DNA of 64,000 nt from Salinimicrobium marinum (GCF_014651535.1 NZ_BMXB01000002.1:496001-560000); one strand, 5' to 3'. Numbered from the stretch's first letter, positions 53,405-63,057 are shown. Notes: generated by a model from the sequence alone, not told the origin. Translations and numbers: made by a program.

Positions 53405-54190
53405 TTAATTTGATCTAAAATATCCTTTCATAATTCCTCGCTGGGAATTCTTTATGAACTCTAAAATATCATCTCTTTCGGGAGTCGCTTCCATCTCTAC
53501 TTCAATAATGGCAACCGCCTGGGTGTTATTGAAATTTTTCTGATATAGAATACGATAAATATCCTGTATCTCCCTGATTTTTTCGGTAGAGAATCCCCTT
53601 CTTCTTAATCCAATAGAGTTTACCCCTACATAAGAAAGCGGTTCACGCCCTGCTTTTACAAATGGAGGCACATCTTTTCTTACCAAAGATCCGCCTGTAA
53701 CAAACGCATGGCTACCAATACTGCAAAATTGCTGTACAGCCGCCATTCCTGCTAAAACAACATAGTCACCCACATTGATGTGGCCTGCCAATGTACTATT
53801 ATTAGAGAAAATACAATTATCACCCACCACACAATCATGTGCGATATGGCAATAAGCCATGATCCAGCAGTTTTTCCCGATCTTGGTTTTCATCCTGTCT
53901 GACGTTCCCCTGTTGATCGTTACACACTCCCGAATGGTGGTATTATCTCCAATTTCGGTGGTGGTATCTTCGTCATTAAATTTTTTATCCTGTGGTATTG
54001 CAGAAATAACAGCCCCCGGAAATATATTACAGTTCTTTCCGATTCTTGCCCCTTCCATAATGGTAACATTTGACCCGATCCAGGTACCTTCCCCTATCAC
54101 CACATTGTTATGAATAGTTGTGAAAGGTTCTATCACTACATTTTTTGCAATCTTTGCCCCTGGATGTACATATGCTAAGGGTTGATTCAT
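53405..54190 (-). CDS. lpxA: UDP-N-acetylglucosamine acyltransferase
   Basis: A 261-aa left-handed beta-helix trimer subunit that adds the 3-hydroxyacyl chain to UDP-GlcNAc, the first lipid A step. Catalytic His118 lies in CHIAHDCVVGDN. The C-terminal helical domain (about 190-261) is complete. It follows lpxC-fabZ by 6 nt. Confidence 0.96.
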   Translation of the reverse strand: MNQPLAYVHPGAKIAKNVVIEPFTTIHNNVVIGEGTWIGSNVTIMEGARIGKNCNIFPGAVISAIPQDKKFNDEDTTTEIGDNTTIRECVTINRGTSDRMKTKIGKNCWIMAYCHIAHDCVVGDNCIFSNNSTLAGHINVGDYVVLAGMAAVQQFCSIGSHAFVTGGSLVRKDVPPFVKAGREPLSYVGVNSIGLRRRGFSTEKIREIQDIYRILYQKNFNNTQAVAIIEVEMEATPERDDILEFIKNSQRGIMKGYFRSN

Positions 54191-54196
54191 TCCTTT

Positions 54197-55585
54197 TTAT
54201 TTTTGTTTTACAATTTGCGCCATCAAAATGGCTTCGGTCGCAAGTTTACCGTTTGCATAGGCATAACCCTGCATCTGGCAAATACCGCGTCTTATTGGAG
54301 CCAGTAACTCCAGTTTAAATATTAACGTATCTCCAGGTACTACCTGCTGTTTGAATTTCACGTTGTCAATCTTCATGAAGAAAGTGAGATAGTTCTCAGG
54401 ATCCGGAACTGATTTTAAAGCAAGTATGCCTCCCGTTTGTGCCATTGCTTCCACCTGAAGCACACCCGGCATTACCGGCTTCCCGGGAAAATGCCCTACA
54501 AAGAAAGGTTCATTCATCGTCACATTTTTGACTCCCACCACGTGGGTATCTGTGAGTTCGATGATCTTATCTACCAAAAGAAAAGGTGCCCGGTGTGGAA
54601 GAATATTCATGATCTCATTCACATCCATCAACGGAGGTTTCTCAAGATCGATCTTCGGAATATTGTTCCGTTTTTCAGCTTTAATTATCTTCGAAAGTTT
54701 CTTTGCAAAATTGGTGTTGACCTTATGACCTGGTTTAGTGGCAATCACTTTTCCTCGAATTCGGGTACCTACCAAAGCAAGATCACCTATTACATCCAGC
54801 AGCTTATGTCTCGCAGCCTCGTTTGGATAATGCAGCGTTAAGTTATCAAGAATACCATTCGGTTTTACAGCGATATTATCCTTTTTAAATGCAGCACGCA
54901 GCTTTTCCATTGTTGCAGGACTCAGCTCTTTATCTACATAAACAATTGCATTCTTAAGATCACCTCCTTTAATCAGGCCATGATCAAGAAGCATTTCTAT
55001 TTCATGCAAAAAACTGAAAGTTCTTGCATTGGATATTTCCTCCTTAAATTGAGAAATAGTAGTAATGGAAGCATTTTGAGTCCCTAAAACCTTCGTTTCA
55101 AAGTCTACCATGGTAGTCACCTGGTATTCATCTGCCGGAAGCAACATGATCTCACTGCCTGTTTTATCATCTCTGTAGCAAATCACTTCATTCACGACGT
55201 ATTCTTCCCGCTCCGCATCCTGCTCTTCAATGCCTGCCTCTTCCAGCACCTGTACAAAATATTTTGAAGAACCATCCATAATCGGAGGTTCAGAAGCATT
55301 GAGTTCAATAATTAAGTTATCAATCTCAAGCCCCACACATGCTGCTAAAACATGTTCTGAAGTTTGAATGCTCACGCCATCTTTTTCTAGATTTGTTCCC
55401 CGCTGGGTATTAACCACATAATTTGCATCTGCTTCAACTAAAGGATGACCTTCAATATCCTTTCTTACAAAACAATATCCGCTGTTTACAGGGGCGGGTT
55501 TAAAAGTGAGGGTAACTTCATTCCCTGTGTGAAGTCCTACTCCTTCTAAAGAAACCTCTTTTTTAATGGTTTGCTGTTTAGCCAT
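54197..55585 (-). CDS. lpxC/fabZ: Bifunctional LpxC deacetylase / FabZ dehydratase
   Basis: A 462-aa fusion typical of Bacteroidota. The LpxC half (about 1-300) is the Zn deacetylase committing UDP-3-O-acyl-GlcNAc to lipid A, with Zn ligands His78 (SEHVLAA) and His260/Asp264 ([10 protein letters not shown]). The FabZ half (about 318-462) is the 3-hydroxyacyl-ACP dehydratase, with [12 protein letters not shown] and the catalytic His365 and Glu379 ([17 protein letters not shown]). The fusion ties two enzymes competing for 3-hydroxyacyl-ACP. The start overlaps the lpxD end by 8 nt. Confidence 0.96.
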   Translation of the reverse strand: MAKQQTIKKEVSLEGVGLHTGNEVTLTFKPAPVNSGYCFVRKDIEGHPLVEADANYVVNTQRGTNLEKDGVSIQTSEHVLAACVGLEIDNLIIELNASEPPIMDGSSKYFVQVLEEAGIEEQDAEREEYVVNEVICYRDDKTGSEIMLLPADEYQVTTMVDFETKVLGTQNASITTISQFKEEISNARTFSFLHEIEMLLDHGLIKGGDLKNAIVYVDKELSPATMEKLRAAFKKDNIAVKPNGILDNLTLHYPNEAARHKLLDVIGDLALVGTRIRGKVIATKPGHKVNTNFAKKLSKIIKAEKRNNIPKIDLEKPPLMDVNEIMNILPHRAPFLLVDKIIELTDTHVVGVKNVTMNEPFFVGHFPGKPVMPGVLQVEAMAQTGGILALKSVPDPENYLTFFMKIDNVKFKQQVVPGDTLIFKLELLAPIRRGICQMQGYAYANGKLATEAILMAQIVKQK

Positions 55586-56606
55586 TATCGCTCGATTTTT
55601 TTTCTAACTGGGTTATTCTGTCTACTATTTTAGGTAAATTCCTGAAGTGAACATATGATTTATTATATGCACTGTAACCAATGGCAGGAGAACCATAAAG
55701 CATTTCACCGTCCTTTACATTTCTACCTATTCCAGACTGCGCCTGAACTTTTACTCCATTTCCTATAATTATATGTCCGGCCATTCCTACCTGTCCGCCA
55801 ATGACGCAACTTTTTCCGATTTTTACAGATCCGGCTATTCCTGTTTGTGCAGCTATCACTGTGTTCTCTCCTATTTCCACATTATGAGCTACCTGGATTT
55901 GGTTATCCAGCTTTACTCCTTTCCTGATAATAGTGGAACCCAGGGTTGCTCTGTCAATGGTCGTACCGGCTCCAATATCCACCCTGTCTTCAATAATAAC
56001 GTTACCTATTTGCGGAACTTTGCTGTACACCCCTTCCCTATCTGGAGTATACCCGAAACCATCGGCTCCTACAATGGCACCTCCATGAATCACACAGTCG
56101 TTTCCTATAATGGTTTCAGAATAAATTTTTGCTCCTGCAAAAATGATCACATTATCGCCAATCACTACATTATCGCCAAGGTAAGCATTTGGATATATCT
56201 TTACATTATCGCCCACTTTCACATTCTCTCCCATATATGAAAAAGCACCAAAATACAGGTTCTCTCCATATTTTGAAGATTTGGAAATATAACTGGGTTC
56301 TTCAATACCCGATTTATTCAGTTTCACCTGATTGTAATATTCCAGCAGCTTGGAAAATGCATTGTACGCATCCTTAACCTTGATCAAAGTAGTGGATAAT
56401 TTTTCTTCAGCTTCAAAAGATTCATTTACTATTGTAATGGAAGCTTTTGTGGAATATATAAAAGAGGTATATTTAGGATTAGCTAAAAAGGTTATTGAAC
56501 CTTCGCTTCCTTCTTCTATTTTAGATAATTTGTAGACTTCAACATTAGGGTTGCCCTCAATATCACCTTCTAAAATCTCTGCTATTTGTGATGCTGTAAA
56601 TTTCAT
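55578..56606 (-). CDS. lpxD: UDP-3-O-acylglucosamine N-acyltransferase
   Basis: A 342-aa LpxD, third step of lipid A synthesis, transferring an N-linked 3-hydroxyacyl chain. N-terminal uridine-binding domain (about 1-100), hexapeptide beta-helix (about 100-310) with catalytic-type His in [14 protein letters not shown], and a C-terminal helix. It sits upstream of lpxC-fabZ and lpxA in the classical Bacteroidota order. Confidence 0.95.
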   Translation of the reverse strand: MKFTASQIAEILEGDIEGNPNVEVYKLSKIEEGSEGSITFLANPKYTSFIYSTKASITIVNESFEAEEKLSTTLIKVKDAYNAFSKLLEYYNQVKLNKSGIEEPSYISKSSKYGENLYFGAFSYMGENVKVGDNVKIYPNAYLGDNVVIGDNVIIFAGAKIYSETIIGNDCVIHGGAIVGADGFGYTPDREGVYSKVPQIGNVIIEDRVDIGAGTTIDRATLGSTIIRKGVKLDNQIQVAHNVEIGENTVIAAQTGIAGSVKIGKSCVIGGQVGMAGHIIIGNGVKVQAQSGIGRNVKDGEMLYGSPAIGYSAYNKSYVHFRNLPKIVDRITQLEKKSSDNG

Positions 56607-56630
56607 TCTGGCAAAAGTAAAAAAAATGTG

Positions 56631-57860
56631 TCAATCTTGTGGTTTAGGATAGCATATATAATATTTGGTAACAGGTTTGGATAGCGCTTTCAGATTAAAA
56701 TGATCTGAGGCTTTCACTACATCTGTTACTTTTCCGGTTTTGTAAAGAATGAGAATTTTTTCTTCCTGCTTCTTATAAGCAAGATTAGAAACCTCCCCAC
56801 TAAAGACAAAGTACTTAGCTTCTTCCGAAGAAATTTTATGCTGCTCCATGAATTGTTGCCGGTGTTTCTCGAGTTTCTGTTCTTTAATTGGCTTCTTCTT
56901 AAATTTAACCTTTAAAAGATCCCGGTTAATGATCATCTGGCAAAGATTTTTTAATACAAAATCATCATCATTCACCCATTCTTTCATGGCCGAAATGATA
57001 TCATAATCATCAAGCCTGGCGAAAATCTCAAGTTTTTGTGCATCAAAATTCTCTTCAGAAATTTTATTTGTCAGGAAATAAGTAAGAGCCGAGCCTGCAT
57101 ATAGGGTATGGCCTTCTTCCACAAGTTCCTTCGCACGTTTTAACACCCTGATAAGTAATTGCTCTGCAACCACTCCTGTTTTATGAAGATACACCTGCCA
57201 GTACATAAGCCTTCGGGCGAGTAAAAATTTTTCTACGGAATAAATCCCTTTTTCCTCCACCATCAACTCGTCATCCACTACCGTGAGCATACTAATAAGG
57301 CGCTCACTATTGATATTGCCTTCGGCTACACCGGTGTAAAAACTATCCCTCTTTAAATAATCAAGACGGTCCATGTCCAGCTGACTCGAAATTAACTGAC
57401 ACAGGAATTTTCGTTTATACTCTCCGTTGAAGATCTCTATGGCAAGGTCCAGCCGGTTGTTAAACTCCTTATTCATCTCCTGCATAAACAGGGAAGAAAT
57501 CGTTTCATGCCCCAAACCTTCTACAATACTGTGCTCCATGGCATGCGAAAAAGGACCATGGCCAATATCGTGCATTAAAATTGCAACCTGCAGGGCCTCG
57601 TCTTCTTCATCTGAAATTTCCACTCCTTTTTGACGTAACACCCTGATAGCCTTCTGCATTAAATGCAAACATCCCAGCGCATGATGAAAGCGCGTATGAT
57701 GGGCACCGGGATAAACCAAATAAGATAGGCCCATTTGTGAAATTCGGCGTAATCTTTGAAAGTATTTGTGTTCGATTATATCAAACAACAATTCATTTGG
57801 AATGGTAATAAATCCGTAAATTGGATCATTTAAAATCTTGAGTTTATTTCTTGAGATCAA
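56631..57860 (-). CDS. HD-domain phosphohydrolase (dGTPase/SAMHD1-like)
   Basis: A 409-aa protein with an HD domain in the first 150 residues: HHTRFHHALG gives the first His, LMHDIGHGPFSH the HD pair, and LDYLKRDSFYTG follows. Relatives hydrolyse dNTPs, though many Bacteroidota members are uncharacterised. The frame is open to an ATG at 57896, but a -7 element (57886-57893) lies inside that extension, so a TTG start at 57860 is preferred. It is first gene of the lpx operon and divergent from porX. Confidence 0.85.
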   Translation of the reverse strand: MISRNKLKILNDPIYGFITIPNELLFDIIEHKYFQRLRRISQMGLSYLVYPGAHHTRFHHALGCLHLMQKAIRVLRQKGVEISDEEDEALQVAILMHDIGHGPFSHAMEHSIVEGLGHETISSLFMQEMNKEFNNRLDLAIEIFNGEYKRKFLCQLISSQLDMDRLDYLKRDSFYTGVAEGNINSERLISMLTVVDDELMVEEKGIYSVEKFLLARRLMYWQVYLHKTGVVAEQLLIRVLKRAKELVEEGHTLYAGSALTYFLTNKISEENFDAQKLEIFARLDDYDIISAMKEWVNDDDFVLKNLCQMIINRDLLKVKFKKKPIKEQKLEKHRQQFMEQHKISSEEAKYFVFSGEVSNLAYKKQEEKILILYKTGKVTDVVKASDHFNLKALSKPVTKYYICYPKPQD

Positions 57861-57885
57861 GCTATTATTTTCTAAATTAAGATAA

Positions 57886-57893
57886 CAAAGATA
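57886..57893 (-). promoter_or_regulatory. -7 promoter element (TATCTTTG) for the HD-lpx operon
   Basis: Exact minus-strand TAnnTTTG match, 26 nt upstream of the TTG at 57860 and only 5 nt from the porX ATG on the other strand. A TTTTG lies about 16 nt further upstream, inside the porX coding start. Confidence 0.6.
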
Positions 57894-57898
57894 CATAT

Positions 57899-59449
57899 AT
57901 GAATAATATCAAAATACTTTGGGTAGACGACGAAATTGATTTGCTAAAACCGCACATATTATTCCTGGAAGGAAAGGGGTATGAGGTGCATAAATGCCAG
58001 AGTGGAACCGAAGCTCTAGAGGAAGTTGAAAAAGTGAATTTTGATATTGTATTCCTGGATGAAAATATGCCGGGTCTTACAGGGCTTGAAACTCTTTCTG
58101 AAATTAAGGAAAAGCAGGCGAACTTACCTGTGGTGATGATTACCAAAAGTGAGGAGGAATATATAATGGAGGAAGCTATAGGGTCAAAAATAGCAGATTA
58201 CCTTATAAAACCCGTGAACCCAAATCAGATTTTGTTAAGCCTGAAGAAGAATCTGGATCATTCCCGACTTGTATCTGAAAAAACCACTTCCAGCTATCAG
58301 CAGGAATTCCGGAAGATAGCTATGGATATGGCGATGATCAATGATTATAAAGGCTGGGCAGACCTTTATCAGAAATTGATCTATTGGGAGCTGGAACTGG
58401 AGAATATTGAAGATTCCGGAATGTTTGAAATCCTGGAATCTCAAAAAGTGGAAGCAAATTCACAATTTTTCAAGTTCATTGAAAAAAATTATCCAAGTTG
58501 GTTTGAAAAGAATGCCGATGCCCCCGTAATGTCACATACCTTATTTAAGGAAAAAATTCTTCCGGAAGTGAATAAGGAGCAGCCTACCCTACTGGTGGTG
58601 ATAGATAATATGAGGTACGACCAGTGGAAAGCATTTGAGCCAGTGATCAACAACTACTATAAAAAGGAATACGAAACACCATTTTACAGCATCCTTCCAA
58701 CAGCCACTCAATATGCCAGGAACGCTATTTTCTCCGGATTAATGCCTTCTGATATGGAAAAACTTTATCCCGACCTTTGGAAAAATGACACTGAAGAAGG
58801 GGGAAAGAATTTACACGAAAATGAATTTCTCCAGGGTCAGCTTAAAAGACTGGGAAAAAATATTAAACATGAATACCATAAGATAAGCAGCCTCAAAGCC
58901 GGAAAGAAGCTGGTAGAGAATTTTAAAAGTCAGAAAGAAAATGACCTTACTGTAGTGGTGTATAATTTTGTGGATATGCTTTCCCATTCCAAGACAGAAA
59001 TGGAGGTAATCAAGGAGCTTGCATCTACTAATAAATCGTATCGTTCCCTTACCCACAGCTGGTTTAGAAACTCTCCCTTACTGGAGATCATCCAGCAGGC
59101 ACAGCAATTAGGATTTAAATTGATTCTGACTACAGATCACGGCACGATAAACGTAAAGAATCCTTCTAAAGTAATAGGTGATAAAGAGACCAGTTTGAAC
59201 CTGCGTTACAAAACAGGAAAAAGTCTCACTTATGAAGACAAAGATGTTTTAGCTGCTAAAAATCCAAAATCTATACATTTGCCGTCCATAAATATGAGCA
59301 GTTCATATATTTTTGCACGTGGAGATTTATTCTTTGCATATCCTAACAACTACAATCATTATGTAAGTTATTATCGCAATACTTTTCAGCATGGAGGCGT
59401 TTCCCTGGAGGAAATGATCATCCCATTTGCAGTCTTATCTCCTAGATAA
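57899..59449 (+). CDS. porX: PorX: response regulator with PglZ domain
   Basis: A 516-aa two-domain regulator. The receiver domain (about 1-120) has the phospho-acceptor Asp54 (VFLDENMPG), acidic pair Asp10/Asp11, Thr in MITKSE and Lys in YLIKPVN. The remainder (about 160-516) is an alkaline-phosphatase-fold PglZ domain (VVIDNMRYDQW, TTDHG). In Porphyromonas and flavobacteria PorX works with the PorY kinase and regulates the type IX secretion system. No PorY or T9SS structural gene is in the window. The ATG lies 2 nt from the open end of the divergent HD frame. Confidence 0.94.
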   Translation: MNNIKILWVDDEIDLLKPHILFLEGKGYEVHKCQSGTEALEEVEKVNFDIVFLDENMPGLTGLETLSEIKEKQANLPVVMITKSEEEYIMEEAIGSKIADYLIKPVNPNQILLSLKKNLDHSRLVSEKTTSSYQQEFRKIAMDMAMINDYKGWADLYQKLIYWELELENIEDSGMFEILESQKVEANSQFFKFIEKNYPSWFEKNADAPVMSHTLFKEKILPEVNKEQPTLLVVIDNMRYDQWKAFEPVINNYYKKEYETPFYSILPTATQYARNAIFSGLMPSDMEKLYPDLWKNDTEEGGKNLHENEFLQGQLKRLGKNIKHEYHKISSLKAGKKLVENFKSQKENDLTVVVYNFVDMLSHSKTEMEVIKELASTNKSYRSLTHSWFRNSPLLEIIQQAQQLGFKLILTTDHGTINVKNPSKVIGDKETSLNLRYKTGKSLTYEDKDVLAAKNPKSIHLPSINMSSSYIFARGDLFFAYPNNYNHYVSYYRNTFQHGGVSLEEMIIPFAVLSPR

Positions 59450-59494
59450 CAATATTTTACATATATTTACAAGCCCAAAAACCAATAACGTTAG

Positions 59495-59899
59495 ATGGTA
59501 AAAACCTACTTGCTATCAGAAATTGATTCTGTTGCCCGGGAAATTCTGAAAAAATCTAAAAGCAAAACCCTGCTATTCTATGGCGAAATGGGTGCCGGAA
59601 AAACCACCCTAATTAAGTCCCTCGTAAAAGAACTGGGGGCTGAAGATATTGCCTCCAGCCCTACCTTTTCGTTAGTGAATGAATATGCTTCTGAAAACGG
59701 ACCTATTTATCACTTCGATTTTTACAGAATAAAGGATGAAACAGAAGCTTTAGATATGGGAATTGAAGATTATTTAAGCACTCCTGCCTGGAAATTTATT
59801 GAATGGCCTCAAAAAATTGAAAAATTTATTGAAGAGGAGGTGCAAAAGGTGGAGATTTCAACCCTTGAAGAAGGCGTAAGAAAGTTAAAATTGTGTTAA
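59495..59899 (+). CDS. tsaE: tRNA threonylcarbamoyladenosine biosynthesis ATPase TsaE
   Basis: A 134-aa P-loop protein required with TsaB, TsaC and TsaD for t6A37 modification of ANN-decoding tRNAs. Walker A GEMGAGKT (30-37), SSPTFSLVNEY and HFDFYRI are diagnostic. It follows porX by 45 nt and may be read with it. No TsaB/C/D gene is nearby. Confidence 0.95.
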   Translation: MVKTYLLSEIDSVAREILKKSKSKTLLFYGEMGAGKTTLIKSLVKELGAEDIASSPTFSLVNEYASENGPIYHFDFYRIKDETEALDMGIEDYLSTPAWKFIEWPQKIEKFIEEEVQKVEISTLEEGVRKLKLC

Positions 59900-60126
59900 A
59901 AATACTTGGTTTTGGCGAGCTAAACAAAAATAGAAGATTGTAAGATTATTCGCTCTAAAATGGAAGATTTTAGTTTTTGAATTTAATCATTGTGCAATTA
60001 ACCGAAAATTGCCTTATTTTAACAGAATTAATTTCGAATCATAAATCCAAAAATACCTGAAAAATAGCTCAAAAAAGGGCGCAAAAGTACGAATAATGTA
60101 TTTATAATTAGCGTGTTGTATTTTCA

Positions 60127-60134
60127 TAGGTTTG
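60127..60134 (+). promoter_or_regulatory. -7 promoter element (TAGGTTTG) for the small exported peptide gene
   Basis: TAnnTTTG match 39 nt upstream of the ATG at 60174; no good -33 seen. The rest of the 274-bp gap after tsaE is AT-rich and shows no other gene. Confidence 0.4.
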
Positions 60135-60173
60135 CTTCAGTAATCAAAAGAAAACCCTTAAAAACCTTATAAA

Positions 60174-60320
60174 ATGAAAATCAAAGCTATTATCTTCGCA
60201 GCATCTATTTTTGGAGCAACCCTTTTTGTAACTACAACTCCAGATAACAACGATAAGAAAGATGAAATTACAAAGCAAGCCGTCGACAAAAGGCTCATCC
60301 GCGTTCCTACTCACGGGTAG
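60174..60320 (+). CDS. Small exported peptide, 48 aa, ending in VPTHG
   Basis: MKIKAIIFAASIFGATLFVT is a short signal-peptide-like hydrophobic start, followed by a charged region (DNNDKKDEITK) and a C-terminal KRLIRVPTHG. A promoter-like element precedes it. Its last 59 nt overlap, in a different frame, the start of the membrane-protein gene at 60262. I do not recognise a named family; the dibasic KR before a short C-terminal segment is notable but function is unknown. Confidence 0.55.
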   Translation: MKIKAIIFAASIFGATLFVTTTPDNNDKKDEITKQAVDKRLIRVPTHG

Positions 60321-60852
60321 TATAATAGCTATTTGCATAGCATTTTCACCTTATTTATTTTATCTATATGAAATTTTCCCAAGCGGGCCCGTTTGGGAAA
60401 ATTCTTTTTTTACCTACGAAAGTAAGTATTATGAAGATGTTTTAACTGCAGCATGGACCTATTTAGGTAAAATTACGCCCCTTCTTCTGCTTCTAATTTG
60501 GTTTTTTACCTGCAAACATTGGTGGTATCACGTCATATTGGTGCCCATAGGAATGTATAGTTTTCAGATAGTAGCTGTAGTATATGATGACGTTTATTTG
60601 AATTCCCAATATTTTGCCGATACAGATCAATTAATTTATTTAGCTCCTTTTTTCATCCTAATTCTTTCTGTAGTATACTTAATTCGTATCAAAATCTTTG
60701 ACAGGATCTACGGAATTGATCTAAGCGAAATAGAACAAGAAAACATTTCTCCATTTTCATCTCTTTCAGATAAAGATTACCAGGAAGTAAAAGAGTTTAG
60801 AAAAACCCAGTCCTCTACTGCTGCTGAAGAGGATTACTATGTAAAGCTTTAA
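60262..60852 (+). CDS. Membrane protein, 196 aa, unknown function
   Basis: Four hydrophobic segments (about 14-36, 63-83, 87-110, 125-147) and a soluble charged C-terminal tail (150-196, Glu/Ser rich). The loop after segment 1 contains SGPVWENSFFTYESKYYED. No recognised family. The only good start is the ATG at 60262, which lies inside the small peptide gene in another frame. It is followed 55 nt later by ald. Function unknown. Confidence 0.75.
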   Translation: MKLQSKPSTKGSSAFLLTGSIIAICIAFSPYLFYLYEIFPSGPVWENSFFTYESKYYEDVLTAAWTYLGKITPLLLLLIWFFTCKHWWYHVILVPIGMYSFQIVAVVYDDVYLNSQYFADTDQLIYLAPFFILILSVVYLIRIKIFDRIYGIDLSEIEQENISPFSSLSDKDYQEVKEFRKTQSSTAAEEDYYVKL

Positions 60853-60907
60853 ATCTTGTTTTTCTCTTTAAAAAAGTCGTAATTTATTTCCTGTTATTAA
60901 GAAAATT

Positions 60908-62107
60908 ATGACCAACCAAGTTTCTCCGTTCACCAAAGAACAACTTATTCCGCAGGAAGAAACCTTAGAGATATATAAGCACAAAGGGGAGCTGTTTATC
61001 GGCATTCCCAAAGAAAATGCCTATCAGGAAAAACGGGTGTGCCTCACTCCAGATGCCGTCGCGGCCATGACTGCCCACGGACATCGGGTTTTGGTAGAAT
61101 CGGGTGCCGGATTAGGGGCCAGTTTTACAGATAAAGATTATTCCGAAGCCGGAGCCGAAATCACTGCAGATACTAAGAAAGTTTTCTCCTGCCCCATGAT
61201 CCTCAAGGTAGAACCTCCTACCCTGGAGGAACTCGACATGGTAAATCCCCAGACTACCATAATTTCCGCGTTACAATTAAAAACTCAGAAAAAAAGCTTT
61301 TTTCAGAAACTAGCGGCAAAACGGGTGACCGGATTGGCCTTTGAATTTATTAGAGATGACGACGGATCCTATCCTGCCGTGAGAGCACTGAGTGAAATTG
61401 CCGGAACAGCCTCTGTCCTGATTGCTTCAGAAATTATGAGCAACAATGCACAGGGTAACGGACTTATGTTTGGAAACATTAGCGGGGTGCCTCCCATTGA
61501 AGTGGTGATCCTGGGAGCCGGAACTGTAGGAGAATTTGCGGCACGATCTGCCATGGGACTGGGCGCAAACCTGAAGATTTTTGATAACTCCCTCACCAGG
61601 TTACGCACTATTCAGGCCAACCTTGGCCGTCCTTTGCACACCTCCACTATTCAGCCTAAAAACCTCATCAAGGCATTGAAAAAATGTGATGTGGTCATTG
61701 GTGCCGTGAGAGGAAAAAACCGGAGTCCGGTACTGGTAACAGAGACCATGATCGAAAATATGAAAAAAGGTGCAGTAATCATAGATGTGAGCATTGATAT
61801 GGGTGGCTGTTTTGAAACCAGTGAGATCACCACTCATGATAATCCCACTTATGTCAAACATGGAGTAATCCACTACTGCGTGCCTAATATCCCTTCAAGA
61901 TATGCACGTACTTCCTCTATTTCCATTAGTAACATATTCACGCCTTACTTATTACATATTTCAGAACAGGGAGGACTGGAAAATACGCTTAGGTTTGACC
62001 GAGGTCTAAGAAATGGTTTGTACTTTTACCACGGAATTTTAACCAACAAATCTATTGCAGACTGGTTTGATTTGACCTATCGGGATATCAACCTATTAAT
62101 TTTTTAG
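60908..62107 (+). CDS. ald: Alanine dehydrogenase
   Basis: A 399-aa NAD-dependent alanine dehydrogenase of the AlaDH/PNT family, reversibly deaminating L-alanine to pyruvate and ammonia. The N-terminal domain has IGIPKEN.YQEKRVCLTP with the substrate-binding Arg and Lys; the Rossmann motif VVILGAGTVGEFAARSA is near 205, and SIDMGGCFETS near 300. It is slightly longer than classical 370-aa forms because of an N-terminal extension. The DUF4258-like gene follows 6 nt later. Confidence 0.93.
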   Translation: MTNQVSPFTKEQLIPQEETLEIYKHKGELFIGIPKENAYQEKRVCLTPDAVAAMTAHGHRVLVESGAGLGASFTDKDYSEAGAEITADTKKVFSCPMILKVEPPTLEELDMVNPQTTIISALQLKTQKKSFFQKLAAKRVTGLAFEFIRDDDGSYPAVRALSEIAGTASVLIASEIMSNNAQGNGLMFGNISGVPPIEVVILGAGTVGEFAARSAMGLGANLKIFDNSLTRLRTIQANLGRPLHTSTIQPKNLIKALKKCDVVIGAVRGKNRSPVLVTETMIENMKKGAVIIDVSIDMGGCFETSEITTHDNPTYVKHGVIHYCVPNIPSRYARTSSISISNIFTPYLLHISEQGGLENTLRFDRGLRNGLYFYHGILTNKSIADWFDLTYRDINLLIF

Positions 62108-62113
62108 TTCTAA

Positions 62114-62485
62114 ATGAAATTAGTTCATCGTTTTGCTTATTATTTAGGGGGGTTCTCCATAGGTCTCGTCATTCTCTTTTTCTTTTTAAGTGGAAAAAAA
62201 GCTTCCTGTGATTATTCTCCCGATGCACGGGTTTTGAAAAACATCCGGATTAAAGAGAGAGTATATTCTGATGAGGCTTCAGAAAGTATGCGTCTATATA
62301 ACATTGACAGCACCCAAATATCTGCTATTCTTAATAATGGAGATGTGGATTTCAGCAGAAGTAATACGGATCTCGATTCCTGTAAGACGTACATCGTTAC
62401 CGGAAGAACTTCAGAAAAAAATCTGGAACTTCTTTTTGAAAACTGTGACTCTCTGGCTACGCTTCAGAAGATCTGGGTAAAATAA
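62114..62485 (+). CDS. DUF4258-like membrane-anchored protein
   Basis: A 123-aa protein with one N-terminal hydrophobic helix (about 8-26) and a small soluble domain containing KASCDYSPDARVLKNIRIK and a central CKTYIVTG strand; two further Cys (residues about 89 and 109) could pair. It resembles DUF4258-type proteins of flavobacteria. It is co-transcribed with ald (6-nt gap). Function unknown. Confidence 0.75.
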   Translation: MKLVHRFAYYLGGFSIGLVILFFFLSGKKASCDYSPDARVLKNIRIKERVYSDEASESMRLYNIDSTQISAILNNGDVDFSRSNTDLDSCKTYIVTGRTSEKNLELLFENCDSLATLQKIWVK

Positions 62486-62590
62486 AGCAGGCTAAATATT
62501 CCTGAAAGGGAAGTCCCTCTTACTTGACCTAACGCCTTCCAGGAAAATTGATGAAAGCCTGAATCTTATTTTCAAAATTCAATATGAGGT

Positions 62591-63040
62591 TTAGAGAATC
62601 TGAGCTGCGTGGTCTTTTGTTTTTACTTTGGAGATCACTTCAGTGATAATTCCATCTTCGTCAATTACAAATGTAGTTCTGTGGATTCCGTCATATTCTT
62701 TTCCCATAAATTTTTTCGGCCCCCAAACTCCAAAGGCATTGATCACTTCCTTATCCTCATCTGCAAGGAGCGGGAACGGAAGTTCATATTTGTTTTTGAA
62801 GTTTTGTTGTCTTTTCTGTGAATCGGCACTTACTCCAAGAATTTTATAACCTTCAGCTTTAAATGTTTCCCAGTTATCCCTAAGATTGCAAGCTTCGGCA
62901 GTACAGCCAGGGGTACTGGCTTTCGGATAGAAAAATACGACCAGTTTTTGGCCTTTATAATCTTCTAATGAATGCGTATTACCATCCTGATCTTTTGCCG
63001 AAAATTGAGGAGCTTTATCCCCTGCTTCTAATGTTGTCAT
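62591..63040 (-). CDS. bcp: Thioredoxin-dependent thiol peroxidase (Bcp/PrxQ)
   Basis: A 149-aa peroxiredoxin reducing H2O2 and organic peroxides. Peroxidatic Cys46 and resolving Cys51 in ASTPGCTAEACNLRD are diagnostic of the PrxQ class. The start ATG at 63040 (MTTLEAGDKAPQF) is used; the open frame to 63169 overlaps nth. A -7 element lies at 63058-63065. It is divergent from nth. Confidence 0.95.
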   Translation of the reverse strand: MTTLEAGDKAPQFSAKDQDGNTHSLEDYKGQKLVVFFYPKASTPGCTAEACNLRDNWETFKAEGYKILGVSADSQKRQQNFKNKYELPFPLLADEDKEVINAFGVWGPKKFMGKEYDGIHRTTFVIDEDGIITEVISKVKTKDHAAQIL

Positions 63041-63046
63041 AATGCT

Positions 63047-63054
63047 TACTTTTG
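63047..63054 (+). promoter_or_regulatory. -7 promoter element (TACTTTTG) for nth
   Basis: Plus-strand TAnnTTTG match 18 nt upstream of the nth ATG. It sits directly beside the opposite-strand element for bcp. Confidence 0.55.
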
Positions 63055-63057
63055 TAC

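Noticed and set aside
57861-57896. N-terminal extension of the HD protein to an ATG at 57896
   Set aside because: The extension contains the best promoter -7 element for the gene and does not look like the family N-terminus.
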